DNA of 7,309 bases from JAAXZI01 sp045863575. Its GTDB lineage: Bacteria > Planctomycetota > Phycisphaerae > UBA1845 > PWPN01. Under the pieces are notes generated by a model, which did not search any database, had not been told where the DNA came from, and worked only from the letters and a program-made list of their open reading frames with translations. Made by a program: the position numbers and the translations under genes. This document shows positions 6,417 to 7,309 of the stretch, one piece after another; positions within the stretch are counted from its first letter, which is position 1, and every line of letters begins with the position of its first letter. Where the stretch lies: NCBI GenBank assembly GCA_045863575.1, contig BTUC01000366.1, positions 1 through 7,309 on the forward strand, written 5' to 3'.

Positions 6417-6426
6417 NNNNNNNNNN
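6417..6426. other. Run of 10 Ns (assembly gap)
   Basis: Ten unresolved bases. The length is probably a placeholder and not a measurement. The gap lies inside decayed repeat-like sequence homologous to material at 3721-4279, which is where short-read assembly would be expected to fail. Confidence 0.95.
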
Positions 6427-6475
6427 CAATCTGCTAATTCATCAAGGTTGCGATGTCCCCGGTGCCGAGGGGAGC

Positions 6476-6496
6476 GAGCAGCAGTCAGCGGTCAGC
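6476..6496. repeat. TCAG heptamer array, three units
   Basis: Three units: GAGCAGC, AGTCAGC, GGTCAGC. The matching arrays at 4252 and 5201 have four. The missing unit accounts for the frame break between the SPVPRG reading frame before it and the AAE-stop tail after it. Confidence 0.75.
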
Positions 6497-6550
6497 GCAC
6501 CGGCATCTGGTCGATCTGCCAGTGGGGCGAACTCACTATGCGAGAAACGC

Positions 6551-6571
6551 GCGGCGGAGTAGACTGCATCC
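6551..6571 (+). promoter_or_regulatory. Conserved leader with GGAG-TAG, third unit
   Basis: Same leader as at 4432 and 5283, 18 of 21 bases identical to the first. The TAG (6560-6562) ends the remnant tail reading frame. Its survival beside a decayed gene suggests either recent decay or selection on the leader for translation of the gene at 6572. Confidence 0.5.
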
Positions 6572-6868
6572 ATGCACTGGTTCTGGCGAGCGGCGATGGC
6601 TGTCGTCTGTGGCAGCTTTCTTGGTGTGGCCCCATTCGCGTTCACTCACGCCCTCCTCGCGCGTGGCGGGGCGAATGGCGCAGGCTTGGCGGCGTCCCTG
6701 TTCTCCCTCAGCGTGGCGGCTGTCTTCCCGGTGGCCATATACGCGTTGCTGACCCACATGAGCACTTCCGCCGACATCGAATTGTCCGAAACCCGTTGCC
6801 GCCGTTGCGGCTACATCCTACGGGGCATCAGCGAGCCGCGCTGCCCGGAGTGTGGGGAGAAGATATGA
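6572..6868 (+). CDS. Small MHWFWR-type zinc-ribbon membrane protein, third unit (98 aa)
   Basis: This is the shortest of the three copies. It starts MHWFWRAAMAVV. Likely membrane segments are about 7-29 and 38-62, joined by a very short loop around RGGANG. The ribbon is Cys76, Cys79, Cys91, Cys94 with CRRCGYILRGISEP and CPECGEKI and stop. The first 20 bases are identical to those of the copies at 4453 and 5304, and the last 60 or so are closely similar, while the middle is not. GGGGAGA at 6854-6860 and an ATGA overlap lead into the partner gene. Function unknown; cotranslation with its partner is the only clue. Confidence 0.8.
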   Translation: MHWFWRAAMAVVCGSFLGVAPFAFTHALLARGGANGAGLAASLFSLSVAAVFPVAIYALLTHMSTSADIELSETRCRRCGYILRGISEPRCPECGEKI

Positions 6869-7309
6869 AGGGGATCGGGCGCGTGCGGCGCATTCTCAAG
6901 TGGGGCGGGCTGCTGCTCTCTGGTTTCGTGGCCGTGGTGTGGATGTGGTCGTACATTGACACCTCGATACATGATTTCGGCAGCTACCCCCTGGGATACG
7001 TCACTGACGGCATGGTGTACGCCTATCGAACCCTTCAACTGGCTCAGGGCGACTGCCTGTTCCAGTACTACTTCTATCCTCCGGGGTCCTTTACTGTCTT
7101 CAGCGAGCCATTCGAACGGTCCTGGATCGGAATTGACGAGTACCATATCTGGCTGGACTTCCCGCTATGGAAGTTATTTCTGATTGTGGCCGTTCCGGCG
7201 GCCTTCCTCTGGTGGTTGGACCGCGGTCGGGTGCCGGCGGGTCACTGCGGGGTATGCGGGTACGACCTGACCGGCAACGTGTCCGGCATCTGCCCGGAGT
7301 GCGGCTCGC
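6865..7309 (+). CDS. Partner zinc-ribbon membrane protein, third unit, cut by the right edge
   Basis: 148 residues are visible with no stop. The start ATG overlaps the stop of the previous gene. It begins MKGIGRVRRILKWGG, close to the second-unit partner (MRRFGRRRRILKWMG). Membrane segment one is about 13-30. The outward loop of about 70 residues is aromatic-rich (QYYFYPPGSF, DEYHIWLDF) and unlike the loop of the second-unit copy. Segment two is about 100-117 (PLWKLFLIVAVPAAFLWW). PAGHC and the ribbon Cys128, Cys131, Cys143, Cys146 follow, with CGYDLTGNVSG and CPECGS. The tail lies beyond the window. The layout repeats the earlier pairs, and function is unknown. Confidence 0.82.
   Translation, partial: MKGIGRVRRILKWGGLLLSGFVAVVWMWSYIDTSIHDFGSYPLGYVTDGMVYAYRTLQLAQGDCLFQYYFYPPGSFTVFSEPFERSWIGIDEYHIWLDFPLWKLFLIVAVPAAFLWWLDRGRVPAGHCGVCGYDLTGNVSGICPECGS

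Larger units (their letters stand above)
6316..6562 (+). pseudogene. Decayed partial copy of the 283-residue zinc-ribbon gene, with assembly gap
   Basis: Bases 6316-6371 align without gaps to 3721-3776 (49 of 56 identical), translating as LLGMSALTWRVSILFDVRR against LLGVSALAWLASILFDVRL. After an unplaced stretch and the N run, about 6449-6496 matches the 3' end of the same gene (SPVPRG, then heptamers). From about 6479 another frame reads QQSAVSAPASGRSASG and so on to KRAAE and the TAG at 6560-6562, matching the tail of the gene at 4776-5294 (QPSAVSRPAPGRS to RAAE). The ribbon-coding part is lost or hidden by the gap. The two frames are separated by loss of one 7-nt unit. Parts of this junction may be an assembly artefact. 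Confidence 0.65.

Noticed and set aside
4453..6868. Repeated units as an insertion sequence or transposon
   Set aside because: There is no transposase, no terminal inverted repeats and no target duplication. The repeated parts are coding ends and leaders, which fits tandem gene duplication better.

Overview
The window looks like GC-rich planctomycete chromosome, probably from a Phycisphaerae-like lineage. The main evidence is a set of small membrane proteins that end in a CxxCGYxLTGNxSGxCPECG or CxxCGYILRGISEP-type CPECG zinc ribbon, a C-terminal module I know mainly from Planctomycetota. A run of 10 Ns at 6417-6426 points to a draft or metagenome-assembled genome. Taxonomy is inferred from protein style only.

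Left part (1-2727): two divergent genes for exported proteins, separated by 141 bp. On the minus strand, running off the left edge, is a secreted transglutaminase-like (papain-fold) protein. On the plus strand is a 611-residue exported GH123/DUF4091-type glycoside hydrolase with the expected adjacent Asp-Glu pair. Together they suggest degradation or remodelling of a polysaccharide or glycoprotein in the envelope or outside the cell.

Right part (2866-7309): all genes on the plus strand, all encoding small integral membrane proteins with a C-terminal four-Cys zinc ribbon. A 190-residue and a 283-residue protein come first. Then a repeated two-gene unit appears three times (4453-5294, 5304-6139, 6572 to beyond the right edge). 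In each unit the first gene encodes a 98-112 residue protein that starts MHWFWRA and ends CPECGE-x-I. Its stop codon overlaps the start of the second gene (ATGA), which encodes a two-segment membrane protein with an LTGN-type ribbon. The ends of the first gene are nearly invariant between copies, while the middle is not recognisably conserved. The 283-residue gene looks like a chimera of the two types. I cannot assign a function to these proteins.

Between the second and third units (6140-6571) is a decayed stretch. It holds a shortened remnant of a CdiI_3-type contact-dependent-inhibition immunity gene, joined directly to remnants of a copy of the 283-residue gene, with the N gap inside. Heptanucleotide repeats with a TCAG core lie in or near the 3' ends of several ribbon genes. 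Gain or loss of one 7-nt unit changes the reading frame of the C-terminal tail, and the decayed copy shows such a one-unit loss.
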